64,000 nucleotides of DNA from positions 1 through 64,000 of the forward strand of contig JAAMPI010000090.1 of assembly GCA_013054445.1 (NCBI GenBank). The letters run 5' to 3'. Shown piece by piece: positions 1-11,859 of this stretch. The first letter of the stretch is position 1, and the number at the start of each line of letters is the position of its first letter. A program made the position numbers and the translations under genes. This stretch comes from Cudoniella acicularis. Lineage: Eukaryota; Ascomycota; Leotiomycetes; Helotiales; Helotiaceae. Below the pieces are notes generated by a model. That model was not told the DNA's origin, did not search any database, and saw only the letters and a list, made by a program, of their open reading frames with translations.

Positions 1-119
1 TTATGGCGTGGGTGAGGAGGGTAGTTGGGTATGTGTGGGTTTTTGCGTGGCTGTTTTGGAGTAAAGCGTTTACGAATTTGCCGATGATGTATTGTAGGGC
101 GGTGCCGGAGAGTAGTTAG
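1..119 (+). CDS. 3' end of a possible membrane acyltransferase (partial)
   Basis: The frame is open from the left edge and ends with TAG at 117-119. About 39 residues are visible. They begin MAWVRRVVGYVWVFAWLFWS, a hydrophobic, aromatic-rich stretch, followed by a short polar tail. This resembles the last transmembrane segment of fungal wax-synthase/O-acetyltransferase-like membrane proteins, which often carry a GYxWVxxW-type motif near the C-terminus. The resemblance is weak and most of the gene lies outside the window, so the function is only a suggestion. It would converge with the carboxylesterase pseudogene to its right. An alternative is a chance open frame at the contig edge. Confidence 0.35.
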   Translation, partial: MAWVRRVVGYVWVFAWLFWSKAFTNLPMMYCRAVPESS

Positions 120-425
120 TTTGTAGGATTGTGTTGAATTCGTAAATGGTTGATGGGGTGGATATACCCGATTATTACGTTGTTAAAAAGATTCGTCGAA
201 GTTTCTTTCAGCTGCCAAATTTGGTTTGGTTCTCGACCCATATCTGTGATCTTACAAATATTTTGCACAGTAAATACAACTTTACCACTTCTTCCAACAT
301 CTCCATTTCACCTATAATCTCCTACCTCCTACCTCCACATCCACACATCTCCATTCCCAAACCTCAACCCTTCCCCTTCATCCAAACTCACTCAGGCACC
401 AACGCCCCTATCACCCTCCCAAAAA
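120..425. other. short intergenic stretch between convergent 3' ends
   Basis: No gene is visible. From about 290 the + strand is pyrimidine-rich, which gives a chance open frame on the + strand (146-478) of low complexity (Pro, Ser, Thr, His). It probably holds the 3' UTRs of the two flanking convergent genes. Confidence 0.5.
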
Positions 426-2184
426 TCACACCTCACCCCCCTTCTCCCCCCCCAAATTCCACGCATCCTTCAAACTAAAATCATTCACCAGGCCCGGCCC
501 AACATAACTCGTAGCATTAATCGTCTCTCCCTCAAAACTTGACACCGGAGCCGCGATCTCCGTCCCTCCCGTTTCATTCAGGTTAATCATGTAGGGATTG
601 GCATTACTGTAGGGTGGCCAATTAGTAATGGGATTGTTGTCTGCTGTGAGGTTTGCGGATGTTTCGTTTGTGGAGGATGTGGTGTTGGAAGAAGAATAAG
701 AGGAGCCGGTAGCGATGGAGGTGGAGATAGAGGGGTTGTTTTGCATTATGAAGTTTCCCCGTATTGCTTTTTAAAGGGGTGTTTGGTTAGTCAGCGAAAT
801 AAGGGGAAGGGCAAGGGGAAGCGGAACGTACTCATGAAAGCGCGAACGAAGTTAGGGTCGTCGGGAGCATCGCTGCTGGGATAATATAGGAGTATCTTGG
901 CAATGTCATTAGGTGTGAAGAGCGGGAAAGTCTCCTGGAGAAATTGAACGAGGTCTTCTTCTGTAGTGATGTTCTGCGGGGTGAAATAGGGGGCTTCGTC
1001 AGCGTTATTCTGTATGCATTAGTATTTTTGAGCACAACTTGTGGTAGAAGAGACATACCCCGGAAATCATACGGAGGCCGTTGACTTTCTTCTGCTGTAA
1101 CTGTTGTGGTGGGCGTTGCTGGATGAATTTTCCATCTGTGACGGGCAAAAATCCCGAAGTCCTATACATACACTTGCGTAAATGACACCACTTGCATTCT
1201 GGAGAGTAAAGGTGTCTTTGCTAACTAGACATTGGAAAGTGCTTTGTGAGACTGCCGAGCTTCCTGCTGCGTAGCCCTTCAGATAGCCCGATGCCTCAGC
1301 AAATGCATAATAACTTTGGCTTGGGACCCATGCATTGTAGTCGTATTGCATCGGAAGGTACGGGGAAGTCGCTATAATCTTGGGATGTCAAACTTTAGCA
1401 TTTAGCAAGTCTGAGATACTCATATTGCTAAAGAGAGAAGTCCCAAGTTCACCACCATAAGCCATTGTTTGAAGCATGACAGATCCCCCAGCTGCTGACT
1501 CCCCGCTTATCGTAACTTGAGATGCATTTCCTCTAAAAAGATGGATATAACTCTGTACCCATTGCAATGCAAAAGTCTGATCTCTAATCCCTGCATTTAC
1601 AACACCGAATTGGTTGACTTCATCAGATGAGAGGAATCCAAAAGCACCGAGTCTGTATTTAATAGCAATACCTATATAGCTGCTGTTGTTGGTTATAATA
1701 ATAGGTGTGAAGTCCAGCTGACCATTGCCAGCACCGTAACCACCTCCATGGATATAGACGGGAATGGGAAGATTCTGGGCATTTTGAGGAGCCTAAATGT
1801 TCAAAAAGAGGCAGTCTTCTGATCCAGAAGCTCTACTCAAACCAGCAGCCGAGGGGCTGCCTGTATTACCCCCCGATTGTGGGCATTGAGGACCATAGGT
1901 ATTTGCTTGAATAACTGAGGATCGATTGATTGCTGGAGGCTGAGGTGCTTTCCAGCGTAAACTCCCAACTGGCGGCTCTGCACATCGAATACCTTTCCAC
2001 TCGTTGATTCCGGACGTAGTATTTGAGGTGTCTTCATAGATTGCATAGCCGAGATTTACATGTAGGGGGTTAATGTATTTGTAGATTGGCGCTTGATGAG
2101 AATGTTATTAAAAGGATTGTGATTGAAGGCGGCTGCTGAGGTAAGAGATGCAAGAGCAACGACCGCCAATCCGAGAGACTTCAT
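426..2184 (-). pseudogene. type-B carboxylesterase/lipase pseudogene (secreted)
   Basis: On the minus strand an ATG at 2184 opens a signal peptide (MKSLGLAVVALASLTSAAAF). Typical type-B carboxylesterase blocks follow: an APPVG-like block (AEPPVGSLRWKAPQPPA), SEDCLFLNI, the oxyanion-hole motif HGGGYGAGNG, the nucleophile elbow ISGESAAGG near 1,490-1,510, SPYLPMQY, FLPVTDGKFI and a C-terminal WPPYSNANPYM. Introns are inferred at 1379-1419, 1010-1058 and 767-831. Three lesions break the frame: a one-base loss at a C5 run (2065-2069) just after the signal peptide, an in-frame TAG at 1793-1795 where the family has an aromatic residue before APQ, and a one-base shift between about 1150 and 1180. 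With three independent breaks, loss of function is more likely than sequencing error. The TAG fits a TGG-to-TAG change. The intact gene would have encoded a secreted esterase. Confidence 0.85.
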
Positions 2185-3429
2185 CTTCAAAGTATTGTTC
2201 TCGAATGATAAAAATCCGTGAACAAAAATTTGTGCTGAGGCCGCGAATATAGATGGCATTTATTGTAAAATCCGACTCGGGCCGTGAGATGCATGAGAAT
2301 GATCTACAATAATAGTGCTGACGAATAATAATACCACCCTGAACAGGAACCACTCCGCAAAGCTAGACCGTGTCATCATTAGTTGACAGCAGGATCTTCA
2401 CTCTTACGAGAGACATTTGAAGGCTTAAGCGCTTGTAAGACCTTTCCTCATCGAGGTGGCCATCCCAAGTTCCCCTATGACGTTGACTAAAATGCTGCAC
2501 CTAGCTTGTCAAATTAAGACTAGCAAAGCCGGGAGAAGTACAAGGCACATGACTCTTTATTCATATTGTTGACGAATGAGGCCGTGCGAGGCGGTAATAG
2601 ATGAAATATGCAGGTGCAGGGACGTATTGCAGATGCAAAAGTTCTTAGGTCTGTACTAAAACGTCCGAACTCGCTCATACTAACATCCGAAGAAATCAAG
2701 GAATCATCTAACACCCGCGCTAGCGGTGGTATAAACCTGGACCACCACGCAAGTGGAAAGGAGGCAGAAAACAATTAAGAGTAAGTCCACGGATGATTTC
2801 TGGTGCCTTCCGAGGTGTTGATGGGTGAGAATATTGTGTACCAAGTCGAAATCTAGGAAATGGGTTGTAAGTGTTTAAAGTGGTTTCCTTCAATGTCTCC
2901 AGTCAACTAAACTGTGGGAAACCCCTTAGGATCGAATAGGTTTGTAATTTGTCTAGCTGACTACTACATATACCTCCAAAGTTGTAGTGGAGCAAAGAAA
3001 GGTTCATTTGGGCTAGCAGCAATGTTCTTGAAAGTAGTACGACTCGCAATCTCCCAAACTTCACTACACCAAAAGTCACCTCTATTTATTGACTTCAGAA
3101 CCATGGACCTCATCGGCAGGCCTCTTCCCCCCAAATCCAAGTAGGCCTCCACACAAACAACGGGCCTTCAAAAACCGCAAGCGGACCCTCTGGAAAATAC
3201 ATTCGATTAAAGGGAGAAAACCTTCCGCAGCCGAGTAAAGTACAGCCGATATCATTCGCCAAGGAATCTGATAATTGTAATTCACAACGCCGGTCCAAAT
3301 GTGCATGCGGTTTCCGTACCAGGCCCAAACGCCAAATATATGCCCTTTCCGTTATCTTCTTATTTCTTACAATACCAACCCTCAACTCAATCACTTTACT
3401 GACCTTGAGATTGTTTTGTGGGTGGTCCT
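2185..3429. other. intergenic, no gene recognised
   Basis: This stretch holds the former promoter of the carboxylesterase pseudogene and the 3' flank of the glutaredoxin gene. Several open frames of 60-107 codons exist on both strands (for example 3110-3433 minus), but none shows a domain, a good composition or splice continuity. Confidence 0.5.
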
Positions 3430-4390
3430 TCATCTTAGGCCATGCGGCACGTCATGCGACTCTTCGGATTCGATTGGGCGTTCTTGCATATCAACGATTT
3501 TCTTTCCGCCGATATCCTTGACCTTCTCAATCAATTGCCTCCTCACATCCAATTCTGCGATATCATCTCCTCCTCCTATACTGACACCATTGATGAGAAT
3601 GTTGGGAACGGTCCTTCGCCCAGTGAGTATGGCGAGACTAGCTTGTATGTGAGGCCCTAAGGGGTGTTTGTCTAGCTCGACGACAAAGGGTGCTGGGTCG
3701 ATAATGTATTTCTCAAGTAATATTCCTTTGGCTTTTCGCGAGTATGGACAATATGATTTCGAGAATATAATGACTAAATTTAACAGATTAGAACTGTGCT
3801 TTATATCACTCAACAATAGTTTACGGTTTTAAAAACATGTCAGCCTTTAAGGTTGCGGTGTAGACCTTAAACTCGGAGAGTGTGGTGTGCGCCCTAATTG
3901 ACGTAATGAAAGATATGAGAAACTTACTTGGCGATTTCTTCAAGATAGAATTCAGCTCGACCTCTGCGTCGTGCTCCTCTTTCGTCTCTTCCTTCACAGG
4001 TTCCTGTACTTCTCCTGAAGCGAACTTTTTCCTCCCTGCAACTCCCCTCTCTTCTCTGGCACCCTCTGCAGCACTCCCAACGCCAACTATGCTCGATGGG
4101 GCGTCTGGCTTTGGGGCTTTCGCGTTTGCTTTATCCTTTGCGAGTTTGGCCGCCTCCTGCAATCGCTGTGCCATCGCCTTTGCAACCTCTTCATCTTCAG
4201 ACGTCGCTGCCTTGGAGTTACCCTCGGCGGGCTTCTTGTCTAACGCATTGACTGTCTTCGCATAGAAATCGCCGACGGTTCGAGAGTCTTGCGGTCGAGT
4301 TTGGCGCAATGATGCGGTATAAAATAATACCGTGATAACGAAAAGGAAGACGAGCAGGCCAAAGACCTTGATTCGGCGCGTAGATGGCAT
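3430..4390 (-). CDS. membrane-anchored glutaredoxin (Grx6/Grx7-like, CPYS)
   Basis: Two exons, 4390-3928 and 3773-3430, joined across a 154-bp intron (GTAAGT..TTTAG), give 268 residues. A short basic N-terminus precedes one hydrophobic segment (about residues 9-28, VFGLLVFLFVITVLFYTASL). A Lys/Glu/Ala-rich linker rich in low-complexity sequence runs to about residue 145. The glutaredoxin domain follows, with active site SKSYCPYSRKAKG (Cys163), GRRTVPNILING for the cis-Pro loop, and the GGGDD glutathione-binding turn. The layout matches yeast Grx6 and Grx7, type II membrane proteins of the early secretory pathway, which have a monothiol CxYS site. Here the site is CPYS. The likely role is glutathione-linked thiol redox control in the secretory lumen. 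The ATG at 4390 is chosen because it directly precedes the membrane anchor; an upstream non-ATG extension is not needed. Confidence 0.85.
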
Positions 4391-5646
4391 TCTCGCCGAC
4401 CGTTTGAAATAAGGGGTTGTTTGTATCGCTGGATGTGAAGTCAGCCGCAAGAGACGTCCAAGAGAGTGATTAGGATGCTTACGAGCCGGATGGTACCTGG
4501 GCATTTAGAACACGCTCGCTCGAGCTGCCAATACAAGGATAAAGCTTTCTTCGAGGTTGGGCGATCTCTGCGACTCTGCGAGAGATGTGCCAAGGGAAAG
4601 GAGAAAGGTAAACGGGTGGAGGTGGTCTCTTGTCTGCGTGACCAGTGGAATAAGCGGGCGCGTGTTTGAATGCTTTTTGGACGTGCAGCGATCACCTTGC
4701 CGTCCTGTCGCCTCGGCTTTCTACAATTATTGTAGTTTGCAAGAGCACGAGGGGTTAAACAAAGTTGAACAAAATATTGTTCGAGATACTGATACCTGAG
4801 CATGCGCAGCCCAGACCAAAGCCTAGCGCAATCGACCTTGTGGTTCGATCTGTTTTTCTGGGGAAGTATCATGCCCTGTTTTTACCGGAGGACCCCAGTG
4901 GCAATTCGTCAAATCTACTGGTACAGTACTAGCCAGGTACACTTTCATCTCACGAGGATCCATACCAGAAAGATGGGCGCGAGATAATAATAGTTAGATC
5001 AACGAAGAATCCTTAACATTACCTGAAAAGGGATTTAGCATCTTCGAATTCCCGCGATACTTGTAATATCTACGTGGCTAAGACATAATAGTATTTTCTT
5101 CCTTACTCATATAGTGCCTATTAGACTTGCTGTCGAGTCAAGACCTCAACTTAGGTCACTAAGAAACACTCGCCCATTTAGATTTGATGGTCCGACTGTT
5201 CAATGGCAGGGACTCCAAAGTTCCGAACACGCAAGCCGTTCGTTAGCTTGATTCATCATCACTTCGGCAAAACAAAATAAACAAAACGTTCTGGCAGCGG
5301 GACGTTCAGCGACACTTAGCATGAGTTGACATCTCGGTTGGGGGATTATTAGAAACAAACCCTCGGGTTCATGAGACAAATCTATGCATCACAATTCGGC
5401 CTGCCGCCACCTCTGCCAAACAAGATCAATGCAGTGGACAATTTTTTACAAGAAGGAATATTAGATTAAGATCGTTAGCGTATATAGCAAGATATCATAC
5501 AAGTCGTCTTCTTCAGAAACTCCAAGTCGTGAAGGTATTCCAAGTATTCCAACCACCCGATTTTTATTCCCAACAAAGTCAACGCCGATGCCATACCCAC
5601 AAAACGTATCCAAGAACGTTTAACTTCGGCATTAATTATTCGTGTC
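4391..5646. other. intergenic, glutaredoxin promoter region
   Basis: About 1.25 kb separate the glutaredoxin start from the hydrolase stop. No conserved coding sequence is visible. The open frame 4441-4872 on the minus strand continues upstream of the glutaredoxin ATG but carries no recognisable domain and is most likely 5' UTR or promoter. Confidence 0.5.
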
Positions 5647-8453
5647 TCACCTGAAGGCTCCAACACTAGCCCGTTCTCTCAAAGTCCTTCTTCCATTATC
5701 GGGCTTTCCTCCATTGGATGCTCCCGTCACTTTCATCCAATCTTCCCACTCTCTTGCAATCTCCATCAGCACACCTCCCATAACTGCAGCAGATGCCATG
5801 AGACCGTGGCCTTCGCCTTCCAGGACTCTGACTTCGCATCTTTTCATAGTTTTACCGAGCCACCGCACATTCTCAACCGGAACTCTCGTGTCTTTGCTAC
5901 CATGGTGGATGACAACTGCTCGGGTAATGTCCACATATCTAAACCCAATAGTGTGTCGTCTTTCCAAGCATACTAGTAAATCCACGGCAGGATTAGCCCC
6001 AGATGTAGCTAAATCCCAAATTGCATGTGTTAATCTGGTATCATAAGTCATTTGCCTCTCTTTGTCGGCCAATGTACTGGCAGCGGCAGCAAGAATGGCC
6101 GCTTCATTATTGGGGTCGTTAGGATCGTTGGCGGCTTTTTCTAGAGCACTTTGCTCTGAAGGGTCAGGATATATTGTGGAATTTCTGCCATGGTTCTCTT
6201 TATCGGGACCTGGAGTAACAGTGCTTCTGCCACTTGGTGCAGGCGTGTCACGCCCAGTAGACTTCCGCTTGCCGCGCCGTTGTGATTTGGGTAGGCTACT
6301 GGTGATTGAACTGCTAGTAGCGCTCATGAAGCTTGAATTCGCGGCTTTCAAGATAGGGGTAGGAAGGGCTCGGAGAATACGCTGGGAGGTTGGGATCGAA
6401 TTCGTCGGTGGTGAAGACGATTGACCACTGAAAACACTCATTTGTGAAGGTGGAATCCAGGGGGCAAGCAAATGAATGCGGCCCCGAATGTGTTGTGGCA
6501 TGCGCAAGGCAGTGGCAAGGGCATATATGGCTCCAGCTGAATGAGCAAGAATGGAGAACTTCGTAATCTTCAAAGCTTGGCAAATGGCGTACACATCATC
6601 TGTCAAAATTAGTAATGTCATGAAGAAGTGCCTGCGTCAAACATACCTGGCCAACTAAGGGGTGTTGCAGTGCCATCGTTGTATGGCTCACTGTCCCCCA
6701 CTCCAGGTCTGTCCGGTGTGATCAATCGAAGTTTGAGTGTCAAAGCCAATTCATCGTAAAACGCTGTAATGTATCTTGTTAAGCCCATGCCGACGCAGCA
6801 AAAGACTGCAAACCCTTCCGAATCCCCAACTTCCGAAAAAGATATCGTTCTACCGGTCTGAGGGTGCCGAATCTTTTGTGACAAACGCGGAGAGCACAGA
6901 TATGCTTCTACCGCATCATCAATCGAATCCGCACTATTTGGTCTGTCGTCGACATGAATTTGAGGATTTCTTGCTGGTTCAGGCGAAGTGACTCTGGTCA
7001 TAGGAGTTGAGCTGGCTCGTTGGTGTGCGTCCTTCTCAGTAGCCTTGGGGCTCAGAGGGGCGGAAAGTCTCTTCAGTCGCGAGCCATTTCTTTTCGGAGT
7101 TTCCAAAGGTTCGGGCACCCCCTTTCCAGACCTTCTCTTACTGTTAGACCGACTAGAACTCTGGCGACTACTCCTCTGAGCTACGGCCGGAGAAGGAGCC
7201 CCTTCTTCGACGTCTTCTACGACGACATATTCCCCCACTTTAGCGCTATCCAAAACCTGTCTGCTAGCTAATGTTGTTGCTTTAGCTGGGCGGGGCATAT
7301 CTAGACTATCTAAAGGTTCCATCATCTTTGAAGTCCCTTCCGAGGGTAAATGTTGATTTTCTCGTCGGCTTCGTTCACGCCTGTGGCCCTGAGGCTTCTC
7401 ATTCTGTTCCGCAATAGTGTCGTCGCCATCTTCGCCGGTTCTTTGTTTAGTGCTTTGTCGACTAGATCTTTGGGAGGAACGCTTCTTCGCGGCGGCGGCT
7501 GCAGGCTTGCGTAGAGATGAATCTCGATTTGGTATAAATCTGCCCGATCCAATTCCTCCTTGGCTGCTGTTGCCAAATGGGGGAGTCATGATGCTTTTAG
7601 TTGGACTTGATGACTGCTTGGTTGGTGATGCCTCTTCTGACTCTTCACCAATTGCGGTTTCTGCCATGAAGGTATCTGAATTGAACTCTGGGATTGGAAG
7701 TCGATCCGAAGTGGCACCCTTTGAACTGCCACTGCCTACTCCTCCGCTTCCTCTCTTGCGCTCCTGCTCTGTTTGCCGTAGCCTCTCCTTCGAACTCATG
7801 TACATCAATCCCCTTTGATTTCTTGCTTGTTTCTTTCCCCAACTATCACTAGATGACTTCCGGCGCAATTCGGGAGAAGGTACCACGCCAGGTTCGATTG
7901 ATACGGCGCCGATACTACTCGCATCGTCCTTATCCTTAGATCCTGATGAACTTTTGGATGACGGCCTTGAGCTGCCTCTTAGGAACGTCTTCAAAGGGCT
8001 CGGCTCTCGAATTGCTCGCGGTGAAGTCAAGGGAGAAAAGCCAGAAGGTGGCTTGGCTGTTCGTATAACTGGAGGACTTGCAGCTAACTCATCAAGTGAT
8101 TCTTCTTCTATAAGTTGCCGTAAGGAGGGCTGATCGTATGCGCCGTAATCTATGCCAAAACTCCCACCCGACGACCGAGATCCATTCTGAGCTGCCAATT
8201 GACCAAACGTCGCAACTGTTGGCGCAGGCGATACTGTCAAAGAGTTATTTCCACCTGAATTTTCGAAGAGCTGATTCGCAGGAGAGGATATAATCGATAG
8301 AGAAGTAATCAAAGATGATATGACCTCTGGGGATGCCGGCTGGACATGCACTCGGTTTGTGGGGGTAGAAGGACCTTGTAAGGATTTTCGGCGACCATGG
8401 CCATATGGTCTAATCCGATTTGGCACCGGAGGGGGTGTTGAGTTCACGTCCAT
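5647..8453 (-). CDS. alpha/beta hydrolase with long disordered N-terminal region
   Basis: Two exons, 8453-6647 and 6599-5647, with a 47-bp intron (GTATGT..TTTGACAG), give 919 residues. About the first 550 residues are Ser/Pro/Lys/Arg-rich and look disordered, with many possible phosphorylation sites and short polybasic stretches. A hydrolase fold follows: FAVFCCVGMGLTRYITAFYDELA, then ITPDRPGVGDSEPY, and after the intron the nucleophile elbow AHSAGA, with Ser in the G/A-x-S-x-G position. The cap region carries a second Ser/Thr/Pro-rich insert. The end has HHGSKDTRVPVEN (acid) and EGEGHGLM (His), so the catalytic triad seems complete. The substrate is unknown. An in-frame upstream start at 8549 is possible; 8453 is chosen because MDVNSTPPPVP begins the basic/proline-rich region and upstream residues look like 5' UTR. 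Confidence 0.8.
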
Positions 8454-9907
8454 AGCTGCAGAATTCCAGGTAACAAATCTGAGCGCGGTTACCAGAAAAT
8501 CCTCCTCGGCCTTGAGAGAATTAGGTAAGTTCGGTATCGTTCTTGACACTGCACTGGCTCTTTCAAAACAGCAGACAAGCCGGACAATGTTTCAGGAGGC
8601 GGAATCCAATCGACGCGTTCGGGATTCGACTCGGTGCGGGTTTGAAGGAGCTATGCAGACGATGCCATTGGAGCAAGTGAATGCAGGTAGTTGAACCCCT
8701 GGGGAAGGAAACTGGATGCGATGCAGTCAGCCGTCTGTTCTTTCGCAATTGATTTTCAGCGAGGTGACATGGCAGACTCCTGAACCCAGAGGGACAAAGA
8801 TACGCGATGCATACCTGAGCGACCACTACTGCAGGTGATGATGCAGGCCCGAGAAGAGAGCACCTTTCCTACCGTAGGCGTCTCACACAGCAAAGTTGTG
8901 AGCGACCAAAGAGTTGGGCCAGATTCCAGAAGGTTTTGTTGACCGCGATGGATAGGAGGTCAAGCAGTACAGTACGCGTGAGCGCAAATGCTAACTAATG
9001 TAGCTTCGGGAGGACGCCTTGACGGGTCTTTAGGCGCTGAATGGTAGAAGAGTGGAACTGTGGAAGTGGCCGAGATGGGGTCGACGGTCGGTTCATGCGA
9101 GGGCTGCACCTGGGGCAAGATAGAGCTGCAGCAAAGATGCAGAGGTATGCAGGAGGGAGCAGAAAAAGAACTTAAAGAAGTGTCCGCCGCGTTCGCGATG
9201 AGGAGGAACCGAGGGGAAGTCTGAGAAAGCTTTAGAAGATGAACCTTGCTTGCACCGCGAAACCGTTCGTACCACTTGGTGCTCTCGCTCCTTGCCCCTG
9301 TCGACAAATAAATTAATTTGCCTGGAGCCGAATAGGGAGAGATCCAAAATCCCCGGAAGCTGCGCGGCGAAGCTTTCCAAAGGACGACAGGACGGTGTCG
9401 GCATCGGAGAGGAGGAGGACCGTGCGCTTAGTCTGATACGCTGCCCGTCAGCCACTCAAATCACAGCATCAAAACCATGAAATCTTTTCCTTTTACTTAT
9501 CATCTTGGGGACCAACGCCAACGACTTCGAAACACAGTGTAGATTTTCTCCGATCCGCGACTTCGCGTCTGCGCATCCAGCTTCATGGCGTAATGCACCA
9601 CTTTTGACAATTTCACTATGTAAGCAGGGCTGATGCTGAGTTACTCAACCCCTGAATCGATTGATGAGCTCCACAAGGCGATCGGCATGGTGGTTGGTTG
9701 AGCCCTCCGAAGTAAAAAATACACCTGCATCTCAAGCGAAACAACTATGTCATAGGTTGATCATGAATTTCCAAGAAATCAGCCCTGCAACAGCTCGCCA
9801 CATGGAACTCTGGAAATTTGGATAACCTCCTCAGAATTCCATCTTTTCTCATCCATGTATCTAGTAAGACTAGATGAACAATATACTTCGAGTGCCTAAA
9901 AAACATT
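8454..9907. other. divergent promoter region
   Basis: This 1.45-kb gap lies between the starts of the hydrolase (minus) and the sterol-desaturase-like gene (plus), so it should contain both promoters. Open frames such as 9093-9455 and 8563-8826 on the minus strand have no domain and unnatural composition. No tRNA or other RNA gene was recognised. Confidence 0.5.
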
Positions 9908-11085
9908 ATGGATGCTCTACTTTCTGTGCCTGTACTGGGCTATTTTCTTGGACCATCTACCTTTTCCACAAGCCTCAACTTGCTCTTCTTCTATATGGTA
10001 AGGAATCGACTGCAATTCGTACAGTTTTAGACAGAATAGCTAACAATCGTATAGACATGTACGTTGGTTTCCACTTGAAATACAACAAAACGGTAAAATA
10101 ATAGAAAGAACAGGGAGCACTCTCGTCCTCTCACAACCTCCTCTTAAAGTCGAGATAGTTGGCACCCTTGCCGTCCGCACACTTTTCTTCCTTGTGCCAT
10201 CGACCTTGTTCCTTCTCTTTGACAGCATCATTCCCAGCCTTGCGGTCGGAATCAAAATTCAAGGGGATGCAGCTTTGCCTACTCGGGCTACTGGCTCGCG
10301 GAGTTCCAGTAGGAGAGTCCCAGCTTGGTATTTGGTTGCTAGCCTCAGTATCTTCAATGTTCTTCTGAGTGCTGCCGCGCAGGCTTTGATCGAGTTGCTA
10401 TTCACGGAGGTACTTCACATTAGAAGTGCGCTGCAGGTCACGACTACATTGCCGATGCCATGGTCCATAGTCAAGCATGTTGCCCGAGGGCTATTGCTGC
10501 GCGAAGTAAGGAACACAATTCTTTCTTTCTCTAAAAATTTCTAATTGCCTCTAGGTCTTTCAATACTACCTTCACCGATTTATCCTACACCCAAGCCAAC
10601 CGAACTACTTGAGCCGACTTCACAAATCCTACTTCCATTCAATCACAGCACCCTACTCCTTCGCAGCACACTACGATCACCCAGCATCTTACCTCCTCTT
10701 CCGATTTCTCCCCACCTACCTACCTTCAGTGCTATTCCGCATACACCTCTTAACCTACCTTCTCACGTTATCAATCATAACCCTTGAAGAAACCCTGACG
10801 CTCTCAGGATACAGCACAATGCCCGGTATAATGCTTGGAGGAATTACACGGCGTCAGGACTCCCACAGTCGAAGCCACGGTCAGAGTAATTACGCGCCAT
10901 GGGGCCTACTAGATTGGCTTCACAGCACAAGCATCGGGGCGGATGTAGTTGACGATATGAAAGATGAAGCCGAGAAGCATAATGTGAAAGAACGGAGTGG
11001 GAAGGCGTTGGAGAATGCTAAAGAGAGCGGTAGGGAGGGTTTGAGATCTTGGAACGGGAGGCGGAAAAGTTCAAAAAAGTCATAA
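9908..11085 (+). CDS. sterol desaturase/fatty acid hydroxylase superfamily membrane protein
   Basis: Four exons, 9908-9997, 10055-10058, 10114-10505 and 10555-11085, total 1,017 bases, or 338 residues. Exon 1 starts MDALLSVPVLGYF and is a membrane segment. Exon 3 carries two further hydrophobic segments. Exon 4 has HRFILH, LHKSYFHS and AHYDHP, then a long hydrophobic pair of helices, then RRQDSHSRSHGQ and NYAPWGLLDWLHST. This order (histidine boxes, membrane hairpin, last box, APWGxxDWLH) is that of the fatty-acid-hydroxylase superfamily, which inserts oxygen or double bonds into lipids at the ER. The histidine boxes are poorer than in canonical members: no HH pair is seen. Activity is therefore uncertain. 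The 4-nt second exon is inferred because no single acceptor keeps the frame and both flanking introns have GT..AG ends. The basic C-terminal tail ends KSSKKS. Confidence 0.75.
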
Positions 11086-11859
11086 TAATTTGGGCTTTCT
11101 TCGGTTCGGCGTTTAGCAATGGGAGGAAACAGAACTATACCCCTTTTTTCTCCTGGTTGCGCGCGTTATTATTAGTCTGGATTTACAAGGCGTGGAAATC
11201 AAAAGCACGCAAGTTCCGATATCTATATAAAAGAATTTCACTTCTTTCTCGTCCTATATCTGTTCGATTTGAGCCTTTTAACGCTTGAACATCTCACAGC
11301 AGCCAGTATAACACTCGAGAAAGCGCATTACTCATTGAGCAGACAGTTGAAAGAACAGACTCCTTACCAGGCCAAGGGAATATATATTATGCCCCGCCCC
11401 CTTTCTCGCTTAGCGCCCTGCCTCCGAGTGTAATTTGGACATGCCGAAATGACGCTGTAAGGAAGCCAAAGCCGCATTCGTATAGAGATGACACTCGTAT
11501 CTCTGCGTAGGGGTTAAAAATTATAATTGAAATGTCGGGTTTCTTCTTCCATTTCGTGATTTTCGGGAGTTGTTGACTGAGAAGTTGCACATGACAAAAA
11601 CAGGCTCAAAGTGAGTTTCGACCTCGTTGATGGCGCCTTGGCCACAAAGTTAGTAGGCAGGGATTTTGTAAGAGTACTCTCTCGAATGAAGGGCCGCTTC
11701 AGGAAACATCAGGGTAAACAATCCATTGAGAAGCCAAGAGAATAATCAAAGATTTTGACTCGACTTGTGAACAAGGTTATTTCTCATTAAATGCTTTTGT
11801 TTTCGCTGTAGAAAACCCCGGAGGTGTTTCATAAATGGTGGAATATATCATGTTTTACA
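11086..11859. other. intergenic between convergent genes
   Basis: These 770 bases separate the 3' ends of the desaturase-like gene and the MFS transporter. Both 3' UTRs must lie here. No additional coding sequence, RNA gene or repeat is visible. Confidence 0.5.

Noticed and set aside
426..2184. In-frame TAG in the carboxylesterase as readthrough or recoding
   Set aside because: Two further frameshifts are present in the same gene, so a pseudogene explains all three together.
6776..7842. Several plus-strand frames opposite the hydrolase
   Set aside because: They are antisense shadows of the Ser-rich coding region, with no start context or domain.
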